64,000 bases of DNA from the NCBI GenBank assembly GCA_000024525.1, contig CP001769.1:744001-808000 (forward strand), in the 5' to 3' direction. Position numbers and translations under genes: made by a program. Origin of the DNA: Spirosoma linguale DSM 74. GTDB lineage: Bacteria; Bacteroidota; Bacteroidia; Cytophagales; Spirosomataceae. Shown piece after piece: positions 16,638 to 24,919 of the stretch (position 1 is its first letter; each line of letters begins with the position of its first letter). The notes below the pieces were generated by a model. It searched no databases and had not been told where the DNA came from. It was given only the letters and a program-made list of their open reading frames with translations.

Positions 16638-17596
16638 TTTGCTTCTTCGGCAGGGGTTGGGGTATATTTTTGGGCCAGCTTCCGTATATCGTAGCTGAAA
16701 TCGATGAATTTCTCTTCCCACTCTTTAGCCGATTCGGGCGTATAGGGGTAAAAACCCTGCGCATTCTGTACACCTTTGGCGCCCGACGCCACCAGCTCTT
16801 CCATCAGCTTCGGGGTTACGGGGTTGTTACTCAGTTCCGGAAAAAGGTCTTTCATGACGGTCAGGTAAGCCGGGATGCCGGTGAGGTCCATGAACCGGAA
16901 CGGCCCGGCGAAGGTGATCCAGTAGCCCAGGTCATTGCGAAGTGAGCGGTCCACATCTTCGATGGTGGCGTAGCCATTTTCGACCAGATGGAACGATTCC
17001 CGGAGCATGGCGTACATGATCCGGTTGGTAATGAACCCCCGAATGTCTTTCCTGAGCAGCGAAGGCTCTTTTCCCCAGCTTTCGGCCAGGGCGACGATCT
17101 CGCTGGCCGAAGCCGGATCGGAGTCTTTGCCGCAAATGACTTCCATAAACCGGGTAATGTGCGCCGGTTCGGCCCAGTGGATTCCAAGCAGCCGTTCGGG
17201 GTGCTTCAGGCCGCTCTGCAATACCGATACCGGAATGGCCGAGGTGTTGCTGCCAATGATGGCGGTAGGGGAGAGAACCGCTTCCAGTTGGTGATAGAGG
17301 GCTTTCTTCTCGTCCAGGCTCTCCGTAATCGACTCAATCACAATGGTATGATCGCTCAGTAACGAAACATCGTCGGTGATGGTAAGCCGCTCGATGATCT
17401 GTTCGGGCGTTTCGAGTAACAAACCTTCCTGATCGAGCTGATGCAGGTAACCCAGGATGCGGACCCGCGCTTCGTCGGCCGTGTCAATCTCTTTGATCAG
17501 CGACGTAACCGCATGGCCAGCCGCCAGGATGCAGGTGGCAATGCTGCTGCCCATCAAGCCCAAGCCTACCGTTCCTATGTCTATTTTCTGTGTCAT
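16634..17596 (-). CDS. 3-hydroxyacyl-CoA dehydrogenase-like NAD enzyme
   Basis: 320 aa. Rossmann start IGTVGLGLMGSSIATCILAAGH, the catalytic-type SNTSAIPVSVL and GIHWAEPAHITRFMEVI segments, and a helical C-terminal domain (GFITNRIMYAMLRESFHLVE). The stand-alone size and lack of a hydratase domain also fit L-gulonate 3-dehydrogenase (lambda-crystallin type), which oxidises sugar acids, and this fits the surrounding genes better than fatty-acid oxidation. Its stop overlaps the next ATG. The assignment to a sugar acid is an inference. Confidence 0.82.
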   Translation of the reverse strand: MTQKIDIGTVGLGLMGSSIATCILAAGHAVTSLIKEIDTADEARVRILGYLHQLDQEGLLLETPEQIIERLTITDDVSLLSDHTIVIESITESLDEKKALYHQLEAVLSPTAIIGSNTSAIPVSVLQSGLKHPERLLGIHWAEPAHITRFMEVICGKDSDPASASEIVALAESWGKEPSLLRKDIRGFITNRIMYAMLRESFHLVENGYATIEDVDRSLRNDLGYWITFAGPFRFMDLTGIPAYLTVMKDLFPELSNNPVTPKLMEELVASGAKGVQNAQGFYPYTPESAKEWEEKFIDFSYDIRKLAQKYTPTPAEEAK

Positions 17597-17614
17597 ACGT
17601 TGCCGGGGTTAGGC

Positions 17615-18001
17615 TTATCTGCCGGAAATTCGGGCAATGGCGTCAATTTCGATTTTGATCCCGTCCGACAACACCGACTGAACTGTGGTACGGGCCGGGC
17701 GTATGCCACTAAAAAACGAACCATAGGCGGCATCGTAGCGGTCGAACTCACGCATGTCTTCCAGATGGACGGTACACTTTACAATATCGTCGATGCTGCC
17801 GCCAGCCGCTTCCACAATCTTGCGGATGTGCGACAGCGTGAGCAGGGTTTCTTCTTCAATGGTTCCGTGCTGCACTGCTCCCGTTGCCAAATCCAGCGGG
17901 CCCTGTCCGCTGATAAACAGCAGGTCACCTGCCAGCACCCCCGCCGAATAGGCACCCGTATTGGCGGCCTTATCGGGATGTTTGATTTCCAGTTTACTCA
18001 T
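17615..18001 (-). CDS. RidA/YjgF-family enamine/imine deaminase
   Basis: 128 aa, normal length. Family signatures are visible: GDLLFISGQGPLD near residue 28 and IRPARTTVQSVL near residue 102, which contains the conserved Arg that binds the carboxylate. Archetypal members hydrolyse reactive 2-aminoacrylate-type enamines released by PLP enzymes. Presence beside a creatininase-family hydrolase and a DegT aminotransferase suggests imine intermediates in this pathway. The ATG overlaps the creatininase-family stop (ATGA). Confidence 0.88.
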   Translation of the reverse strand: MSKLEIKHPDKAANTGAYSAGVLAGDLLFISGQGPLDLATGAVQHGTIEEETLLTLSHIRKIVEAAGGSIDDIVKCTVHLEDMREFDRYDAAYGSFFSGIRPARTTVQSVLSDGIKIEIDAIARISGR

Positions 18002-18792
18002 GATTTTGTTGCCAGGTTTTCAGATAACGGCCAGGTTCTAAAGGATTCCAGAAACTGGACCAGTGCCGCTACAGCATGGCCGAACAGATGTTTACCTTTT
18101 TCGGGCGTGCCCCGCTGGGGTTCGCCACTGCTGCCATTGCCCGAAATAAATTCGGTTTGTTTAAATACGGTTACACCCCGATACGGCTCGTCGTCTTCCC
18201 AGCCGATGTAGCCGTTTCGCTCCGGTCGCCGTGCCCGTTCGGCCCGGTCCATCCAGACTTTTTCGGGAAAAAGGTGCAGCATCAGACTCGTTTCGTATTC
18301 ACAGGCATGACTCAGGGCGGGGCTTTCCATCGGTGGTTCGCCTGCAAAAACGGAACCGGCCAGTTCCCAGTACGTTGCCAGCGCCAGGGTTGGCTTATGA
18401 CTTGCATCGAAGCGTCTGCTCAATACGGCCAGTGCCTGTTTTACGGGCGTGATGTTGCCCCCATGTCCGTTCAGGAGCACAATCCGCTGATGCCCGCTGA
18501 GGATCAGCGATTCTACCAGACAGCTAATTACCTGCGTGTATAGTTCCGGGTCCAGACTCATCGTACCGCCGAATGAGAGATGATGATGGCTTGATCCATA
18601 CGGCAGGGTAGGACAGAGCAGCACCAGGTTGGGCAGGGCTTTTTCGGCCTCCACCGCCAGCCGGGTAACAATATCGGTATCGGTAGAGACCGAAAGATGA
18701 GGTCCGTGCTGCTCCATAGCGGCAATGGGCAGCACAAGGACCTTGTCTTTATGGCTGTTAATTTGTGGGTAGCTAAGTTCAGAAAACGTCAT
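17998..18792 (-). CDS. Creatininase-family metal hydrolase
   Basis: 264 aa. Metal-binding and signature motifs: LPIAAMEQHGPHLSVSTDTDIV, PYGSSHHHLSFGGTMSLD, and VLLNGHGGN. The family contains creatinine amidohydrolase, MftE and ring-opening 3-dehydro-scyllo-inosose hydrolase (IolN type), so cleavage of a cyclic amide or a carbon-carbon bond in a cyclitol diketone are both possible. It begins 45 bp after the susD stop and starts the cytoplasmic enzyme block. Confidence 0.87.
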   Translation of the reverse strand: MTFSELSYPQINSHKDKVLVLPIAAMEQHGPHLSVSTDTDIVTRLAVEAEKALPNLVLLCPTLPYGSSHHHLSFGGTMSLDPELYTQVISCLVESLILSGHQRIVLLNGHGGNITPVKQALAVLSRRFDASHKPTLALATYWELAGSVFAGEPPMESPALSHACEYETSLMLHLFPEKVWMDRAERARRPERNGYIGWEDDEPYRGVTVFKQTEFISGNGSSGEPQRGTPEKGKHLFGHAVAALVQFLESFRTWPLSENLATKS

Positions 18793-18837
18793 GCTCTGCG
18801 AACAGGCTGGCTAAGGTTATGGCTGACTATCAGTCTA

Positions 18838-20424
18838 CTAGTTTTTGTCCCACCAGAGTGGCGTAGCGGCATTATCGGGTCCGCTGAGCATCTTAACGGC
18901 CTTGGCAACTTCCGGCGCGTTCGTCTGCTTTTCCGAATCCAGGAATGGCATCCGCCGAATAAAAGTACCGGTAGGCAGATCGGTGTTCTCCGAATGAACG
19001 ACCGGGTACAGTTTGGGCAGACCGCTCCGGCGTATGTCGGCCCAGGCCTCCATGCCATCGGGGTAGAGCGCCAGCCATTTCTGCTGCGCAATCTGTTTCC
19101 GCTGCATATCGGTCGATGCACTCCATTTTACCGGATAATCGTTGACGGCCGACGAATTCATTCCGTCCTGCGGGGCAATCGGTACGGCTGTGTTGCTAAT
19201 ATAAGCGGCAATAGCTGCGGGGTCTTTAATACCCCATTGAGCCATCGATGTTTCAATGCCTTTTTTATACAGTTCTTCGGCCGTGCCGCCCATGCTCCAG
19301 CCGTTCAGTGCACCCTCGGCCCGCAGGAAGTACGCTTCGGCGGAGTGCATCAAATCCTGCGGGACATTATAGGTCGTTTTCCAGTCATTATTGACCCAGT
19401 TAACCCAGCGCGTGCCCATGTTGGAGGTGTAGGGGCGGGAGTTGATGGGTATGATCTTCTCGGAGGTGAACAGGCCATTTCTAACCCCTTCGTAGGTGCC
19501 CGTAGCAACGGCTGGCTGGAAGTAAACGGGTAGTCGGGGGTCGTTATAGCCCTTTAAAATAGATTCCATTGAGGTGCTCATCCGGATATCGTCCCAACCT
19601 GCCGTTACGGCCAGGCCATTGTATTCGTTGTAGGTAGTGGTCGATTTAGGCATATACGCGTCATCAGCAATATCCGTCATGACGCCTGCTGCCAGGGCGG
19701 CTTCGGCCTGTTGCTTGGCCAGAGCCGGGTTTACTTTCGAAATCCGTAAGGCAAGTCGCAGGCGCAGTGTATTGGCCAGTTTCATCCAGGCAACTGTCGG
19801 ATTGGCGGTTTTCCCATACACCAGATCATACGTACCGAATGGTTTGTCGGTTGGCCGGGCTTTCAAAACGGTAGAGGCTGCTTCTAATTTTTTGAAAAAA
19901 TCAGTATAAATGGAGTCCTGCGGAGTGTACGAAATATACCGCTTGCCCGAAGCCGCATCGAAATAAGGAACGGGGCCAAAATAATCGGTTACCCGGTGGA
20001 ACATCCATACCCACCAGACAGTCGCCACCGCATTTTCGGCCGATTGTGGGGATGTTCCCGCCATAATCGTTTTGAGCTGCGGGGCAGCGGATGTATACAC
20101 GGGGTTCCAGCAGGCGGGCATCCAGTCCTGCCGGACGACATACCGGTCGGTAGGGAACGACTGCGCTGCCTGCGCAAAAAACTGGGAGTATACCGACGCT
20201 ACCGTGCCTTCGCCTACTTCAAAATTGTCGGGGCTCAGCGTAGGCGTCATCAGCGCGTAGGCAAATAGAAATGGATACTCAGTACTGCCAACGCTGCTGA
20301 TTTTGGTTGGATCGGTGTTCAGCGTTTCAAACTGATTGGTGCAATTGGCTAAGCCAATGCTTACCAGCGCCAGCACAGCAAGCTTTGCGGTTGCCGAATA
20401 AAGGGAATATAGCCGTTTAGACAT
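18838..20424 (-). CDS. SusD/RagB-family outer-membrane lipoprotein
   Basis: 528 aa from the ATG at 20422-20424; a TTG two codons earlier is weaker. The lipoprotein signal ends with a lipobox (LVSIGLANC, Cys near residue 27), followed by NQFETLNTDPTKIS, typical of the SusD-like_2 type. The C-terminal WLALYPDGMEAWADIRRSG segment is a hallmark of that group. It caps the SusC barrel and binds ligand at the cell surface. It lies 11 bp after susC. Substrate cannot be read from sequence. Confidence 0.93.
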   Translation of the reverse strand: MSKRLYSLYSATAKLAVLALVSIGLANCTNQFETLNTDPTKISSVGSTEYPFLFAYALMTPTLSPDNFEVGEGTVASVYSQFFAQAAQSFPTDRYVVRQDWMPACWNPVYTSAAPQLKTIMAGTSPQSAENAVATVWWVWMFHRVTDYFGPVPYFDAASGKRYISYTPQDSIYTDFFKKLEAASTVLKARPTDKPFGTYDLVYGKTANPTVAWMKLANTLRLRLALRISKVNPALAKQQAEAALAAGVMTDIADDAYMPKSTTTYNEYNGLAVTAGWDDIRMSTSMESILKGYNDPRLPVYFQPAVATGTYEGVRNGLFTSEKIIPINSRPYTSNMGTRWVNWVNNDWKTTYNVPQDLMHSAEAYFLRAEGALNGWSMGGTAEELYKKGIETSMAQWGIKDPAAIAAYISNTAVPIAPQDGMNSSAVNDYPVKWSASTDMQRKQIAQQKWLALYPDGMEAWADIRRSGLPKLYPVVHSENTDLPTGTFIRRMPFLDSEKQTNAPEVAKAVKMLSGPDNAATPLWWDKN

Positions 20425-20435
20425 GATCAAATCGT

Positions 20436-23400
20436 TTAAAAAGAGAGTTTGAGGTTCACACCAATGTTTCGGGTCGATGGCAGGTTATAATACTCCACAC
20501 CCTGGAAGTTGCTGTTGCCAAAGCTCACTTCGGGGTCGAAATCAAGTTTCCGTTTGCCAATGCCGGGTACGTTGAGGAGGGCATTTCCCCGGTAGAGGAA
20601 GAGCAGGTTGCGGGCTACGAACGATAGGCGGGCGTTTTTGAAGAATCCCGGCAGCCGGGTAAAATTGTAGCCCAGCGTTAATTCACGTACCCGAACGTTG
20701 GTGGCGTCGTAGGTGAAAAACTCGCCCCACGAGTAGTCGCCCTGCGAAACGGTTTGCCAAAATTTCTCTGCATTTACGGAGACTGTATTGGGTTGACCCT
20801 CGGGGGTAACACCGGGAATGAGCCAGGAGTTGGCTTCCCGGAAGGTTGTCGTACTGGCCGAAGTGCCCGCATAGGCCATCTGAGCGGATGTGCCCGAAGT
20901 TACAATTCCGCCAAACTTGCCGTCGATGAGCAGGTTCAGGTTCCAGTTTTTGTAGGTGAAATTGTTGCTGAAGCCTGCGGTGAACTTCGGGTTGAAGTTG
21001 CCCAGTTTTTCAATAGCGTCGGTTTTTACCGGTACACCATTGGCGTTGACCACGTACTGACCGTTCATCGTTTTCCATTTGTAGCCATATAGATCGCCGT
21101 ATGAACCACCCTCTTTGATAACGGGTGTGGCCATACGTACATTGGCCGATGAGCCAAGGTAAAATAGGCTCACTCCCTCATACAATTCAAGTACTTTATT
21201 GGTGTTTCGAGCATAGTTCAGGCCAATATTCCAGGTAAAATCCTTTGTTACAATTGGCTTAGCGGTCAACACCACCTCTACACCCGAGTTCTGGATATTG
21301 CCCGCATTCACATTCAGCGTCGAATAGCCGGACGAGGCCGGTGAAGCGACCTGGAGCAACTGGTTCTGAGAGTTGGTTTTGTAATAGGTTAGGTCAAGGC
21401 CCAGCCGATTGTTGTAAAAGCCCCATTCCGTGCCGATCTCCAGCGATTGGGTCAGCTCCGGTTTAAGGTCTGATATAGCTTTGGTGCTGCTGCTGGCAAT
21501 ATAGCCTCCGAAGCCCCCACGGATATAGCTATACGTCTGGCCTAACAGATAAGGGCTGGCATCGTTCCCCACCTTGGTCACCGAGGCCCGAACTTTGCCA
21601 AGGCTAATCCAGGCGGGCATCCTGACCATTTCGGAAAGGATTGCTGATATACCTACAGATGGGTAAAAGTAGGCATAAGGCGAGGGTAACGTGCTCGACC
21701 AGTCGTTGCGGGCTGTCAGGTCCAGAAACAGGTAATCCCGATAGGCAAATTGGGCCGTTCCGTAAACTGACTGAAGTTCACGTTTGCTGGTAACGGCTTC
21801 TACTTTCAGCGTAGTAGCATAGCTGAGGTCATATTTGTTGGGGAAGCCAAGGCCGTCGGCCGCATTAACGCGGTGGCGCAGGCGCCGGCTCAGCACAGAA
21901 CCACCCAGGTTATAGTTTACTTTCAAATCATCCGTCAGCCGGTTAGTACCGGTCAGCAATACATCAAGATTGCGCTCGGCAATGAAATCATTGCCTTCCG
22001 AATAAAAACCACCGGGCTGACGAGCGTAGTTGACGGTATTGTTGGTGTATTTCTGGGTTATGAAGTCGTTGTAACTGTCGGAACTGACACGCCCCTGAAT
22101 GTTCAGCCAGTCGGTAAGTTTGTAGCGCATCACCAGCAGGCCCGTTACCCGACTCCGGTTCTCGTCGTGGTGGGTATTGTTGATGGTCCAGTAAGGGTTC
22201 ATATAGACGGCATCCGTGGTGGTCCAGTAGGTGGGCGTTTCAATTCCACTGACGTTCACCGTCTTATAGGACTTCAGGGTTTCGGGGTCCACACTTCGGG
22301 GAATCCTGAAAATGTTGGCAACTACGAGGCCGTCGCCACCCACACCGGGCTTATCGTAAATGTTCTGAAGCATGTAAGTGACCTTGGCATCGACGGATAG
22401 CCGACTCGTTAAATCGACGCTCATCCGACCATTGAAGGTATTGCGCGACAGGCGGTTATTGGGTACGATGCCGTTGATGTAGTTATTTGAATACGACAGA
22501 TAGGTCTGTATTTTCTCGGAGCCGCCACTCACGCCCACTGAGTTATTAGTCGATACCGCAGTCTGGAAAAAGTCTTTGATATTGTCGGGATAAGCCTGAA
22601 GATTAACCGTTTGGCCCTGCCAGTTGGTTACACTCTGTCCGCTGATGGCTGGCCCCCAGCTTCCGCTTGCCAGTGTTGAGTAAGTTCCTCCCGATCCCTG
22701 AGCATAAGCATTCTGTAAATTAGGCGTGGTTAAAGCCCGGTCGATAGTCACCCCTGAGTTGATATTGACGTCAAGCTTGCCGCTTTTTCCTCTTTTCGTC
22801 GTGATAATGATAACCCCGTTGGCGGCCCGGCTGCCATACAAGGCGGCTCCGGCGGCTCCTTTCAGTACGTTAAGTGACTCAATATCATCGGGGTTTATGC
22901 TCGACGCGCCATCGCTGCCGCTCTGTCCACCGGCATCACTTCGCACCTGGCCCGCAGGCGTTGAGTTGTCGATAGGCACACCGTCGACAACGATCAGGGC
23001 ATTGTTGGAGCCTTGAATGGAGCGGTTGCCCCGGAGCACAATGCGGGTTGCACCGCCGGGCCCGTTTGCCGATGGCGTAATGGTCAAGCCCGCAATTTTG
23101 CCGGAGAGTGTGTTGGTAAAGTTAGCATCCCGCACCTCGTTAATTTGCTCACCACCAAGTTTCTGGATCGAGTAGGTAATGGTTTTGGCCGCTCGTTCGA
23201 TACCGAGTGCCGTTACGACCACTTCGCGTAATACCATGCTGCTTTCCGACAGAACGATATCACCCATTGCGGAGCGATTACCCACTTCAATTTCCTGTGG
23301 TGTCATGCCAATATAAGAGATGACGAGTGAACTGATCGTATTGGAAACGGAAAGCGTAAACTTTCCGTCGGCATCGGTTGTAACGCCCGTATTGCTGCCT

Positions 23401-23627
23401 TTGGCCACAATCGTTGCACCCGGAACGGGATTTTTCTGGCTATCCAGCACGCGACCTGTAAGCTGTTTCACCTGCTGTGCGAAGGCCTGGTTTGCGGTAG
23501 ACAGGTTCATCAGACCCAACGCCCCTTCGATACCGAGGAGAAAAATGGTCAGACGGAAAACCCGCCGGAGGTGCTTGCCTGTACTACGATCAGGAAAACT
23601 GACGGATGCTTTTACTTGTGTTTTCAT
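20436..23627 (-). CDS. SusC/RagA-family TonB-linked outer-membrane transporter
   Basis: 1063 aa from the ATG at 23625-23627. A long basic N-terminus is followed by a signal ending AFAQQ, a carboxypeptidase-regulatory-like domain (QLTGRVLDSQKNPVPGATIV), the SusC signature around LVVDGVPIDNS, a plug domain (NVLKGAAGAALYGSRAANGV) and a 22-strand barrel ending in LKLSF. With SusD it imports oligomeric substrates using TonB. It is first in the minus-strand operon, with operator-like motifs about 260-290 bp upstream of the start. Confidence 0.95.
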   Translation of the reverse strand: MKTQVKASVSFPDRSTGKHLRRVFRLTIFLLGIEGALGLMNLSTANQAFAQQVKQLTGRVLDSQKNPVPGATIVAKGSNTGVTTDADGKFTLSVSNTISSLVISYIGMTPQEIEVGNRSAMGDIVLSESSMVLREVVVTALGIERAAKTITYSIQKLGGEQINEVRDANFTNTLSGKIAGLTITPSANGPGGATRIVLRGNRSIQGSNNALIVVDGVPIDNSTPAGQVRSDAGGQSGSDGASSINPDDIESLNVLKGAAGAALYGSRAANGVIIITTKRGKSGKLDVNINSGVTIDRALTTPNLQNAYAQGSGGTYSTLASGSWGPAISGQSVTNWQGQTVNLQAYPDNIKDFFQTAVSTNNSVGVSGGSEKIQTYLSYSNNYINGIVPNNRLSRNTFNGRMSVDLTSRLSVDAKVTYMLQNIYDKPGVGGDGLVVANIFRIPRSVDPETLKSYKTVNVSGIETPTYWTTTDAVYMNPYWTINNTHHDENRSRVTGLLVMRYKLTDWLNIQGRVSSDSYNDFITQKYTNNTVNYARQPGGFYSEGNDFIAERNLDVLLTGTNRLTDDLKVNYNLGGSVLSRRLRHRVNAADGLGFPNKYDLSYATTLKVEAVTSKRELQSVYGTAQFAYRDYLFLDLTARNDWSSTLPSPYAYFYPSVGISAILSEMVRMPAWISLGKVRASVTKVGNDASPYLLGQTYSYIRGGFGGYIASSSTKAISDLKPELTQSLEIGTEWGFYNNRLGLDLTYYKTNSQNQLLQVASPASSGYSTLNVNAGNIQNSGVEVVLTAKPIVTKDFTWNIGLNYARNTNKVLELYEGVSLFYLGSSANVRMATPVIKEGGSYGDLYGYKWKTMNGQYVVNANGVPVKTDAIEKLGNFNPKFTAGFSNNFTYKNWNLNLLIDGKFGGIVTSGTSAQMAYAGTSASTTTFREANSWLIPGVTPEGQPNTVSVNAEKFWQTVSQGDYSWGEFFTYDATNVRVRELTLGYNFTRLPGFFKNARLSFVARNLLFLYRGNALLNVPGIGKRKLDFDPEVSFGNSNFQGVEYYNLPSTRNIGVNLKLSF

Positions 23628-24128
23628 AAGGTAGCTTTTTGTCAAAAAACCGCATAATAAAGGTTAGATAGTAGTTAAGAGTACGCTGAGAATCGGGCTG
23701 TAACAGAGACGTGTCGGGCAATAGGTTTCCTGATAGCCCCAGGGATTATCATGGGACTTTTGGGCATATGTATCTGATAGGAAGCCTGCGCCAGCGAGTC
23801 GGTATCAAACCTGAAAATTAAACTACAGGCAACGGTCTTGCGGTCGGCTTGCTAGCAATTACACAATTTGTCTCGCTTATTTTTGATTACAAATAAAGGT
23901 AAATTTTGTAAACAAAATAAAATAGAATCAAAAAAATATATTTCTCCAAACCGAAGGGCCGAACAGCAGGGAGCTAAACAGGGCTAAGGTTGGTAGTAAT
24001 CGTAGAAGAAGGGAGGGCCAGGAGAGCGCCAATGGCCAATAAAGCGGTGAGGAACAGCAGGTAGGAGAGAACGCCTGAGAAAGCAGGGTGGCTGCTGGGG
24101 TAATCCTGTTTAGGGGGTAGGTTCTGGT
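23628..24128. other. susC upstream region
   Basis: No gene seen. This 500-bp gap between susC and the regulator gene carries the susC promoter and a long 5' leader. The AT-rich part (about 23870-23945) holds two operator-like sites described separately. The 200 bp next to susC are of normal composition and show no clear hairpin. The stretch 23945-24128 lies downstream of gntR and shows nothing I can name. Confidence 0.6.
23883..23917. promoter_or_regulatory. Pair of candidate GntR operators upstream of susC
   Basis: TTGATTACAA at 23883-23892 reads TTGTAATCAA on the minus strand. TTTTGTAAACAAAA at 23904-23917 is an inverted repeat (TTTTGT/ACAAAA, 16 bp if the flanking A and T are included). 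Their 10-bp cores differ at one base and lie 23 bp apart centre to centre. FadR-type GntR proteins bind T-n-G-T-n3-A-C-n-A sites, which both fit loosely and the second fits exactly. The same two cores occur before the regulator gene. Confidence 0.72.
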
Positions 24129-24767
24129 TTATTCAATTTCTAACGAAGCTGATTCGCCCCGGAGCAGATGCCGGGTCAGTGCTTCCTGAGCCAGAGCTAA
24201 GTTTTTCTCTTTTAGCGCTTTAAGGATCTGGCGATGTTCCTGATCCGTTTGCTCATAGTCATCCATATGGATTTGGGTTTTGCCGATTTTCTGATGGAAT
24301 AAGGGAATATTACTTATCTGATAAATATCCAGTAATTTTGAATTGCCAGCGCAGTCGATCAGGGTCTCGTGGAATTTTACATCGGCTTCCAGGGCACCGC
24401 TCAGGTATCCCCTTTCTACCATAGACGTAAAATCATTACAGATTTCTTCCAGCCTGCCAAGCTGCTGTTCATCAATCTTCTGAATAGCTAGCCGCAGGGC
24501 TCCCAGCTCCAGTATTTCCCGTATTTCCCGTATTTCCCGAATGTCATCGGCTGTCATCGACTTTACGAAGTAGCCGCCCTTCTCCCCAAAAACAATCAGT
24601 TGTTCGCCCTGTAGCCGGGTTAGGGCCTCACGAACGGCTATCCGGTTGACCTCCATCTTTTTTGCCCACAAATCTTCTTTTAAGCGAGTGCCCGCCACTA
24701 ACTGGTTAGATAATATTTTTCGCCTAATCTCAATGTAAGCTTTATTTGCAAGCGAATCGACTTTCAT
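24129..24767 (-). CDS. GntR-family (FCD/FadR subfamily) transcriptional regulator
   Basis: 212 aa from the ATG at 24765-24767. Winged helix at residues 1-70 (LANKAYIEIRRKILSN, then VNRIAVREALTRLQGEQLIV). The FCD ligand-binding domain follows (DIREIREIREILELGALRLA, then DVKFHETLIDCAGNSKL with candidate metal-binding His residues). FCD proteins usually sense organic acids or sugar acids and repress their own operon. Operator-like repeats end 1 bp before this start codon and recur before susC, so autorepression and control of the susC operon are likely. A (GTATTTCCC)3 tandem repeat at 24512-24538 encodes the REIREIREI run. Confidence 0.92.
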   Translation of the reverse strand: MKVDSLANKAYIEIRRKILSNQLVAGTRLKEDLWAKKMEVNRIAVREALTRLQGEQLIVFGEKGGYFVKSMTADDIREIREIREILELGALRLAIQKIDEQQLGRLEEICNDFTSMVERGYLSGALEADVKFHETLIDCAGNSKLLDIYQISNIPLFHQKIGKTQIHMDDYEQTDQEHRQILKALKEKNLALAQEALTRHLLRGESASLEIE

Positions 24768-24768
24768 A

Positions 24769-24825
24769 TTTTGTAAACAAAAATAGATATATAGGGAGAG
24801 CAAATTTAAGTCTTTTTGTAATCAA
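24769..24825. promoter_or_regulatory. Pair of candidate operators upstream of gntR
   Basis: TTTTGTAAACAAAA at 24769-24782 is identical to the site before susC. TTGTAATCAA at 24816-24825 is identical to the second susC site, in the opposite orientation relative to the plus strand. Centres are about 45 bp apart. The first site occupies the place of the ribosome-binding region, directly before the ATG, and overlaps a TATTTTTG sequence (minus strand) that matches the Bacteroidota -7 consensus TAnnTTTG. Binding there would block transcription. Confidence 0.7.
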
Positions 24826-24919
24826 TAATTCAAAATTATTGAACGTGCTTAGACTTGCTGGTGGCCATTCAGATTAGCGCAATGGGTTGACCTGATCGCT
24901 CTGGCGGCAAATCACTAAC

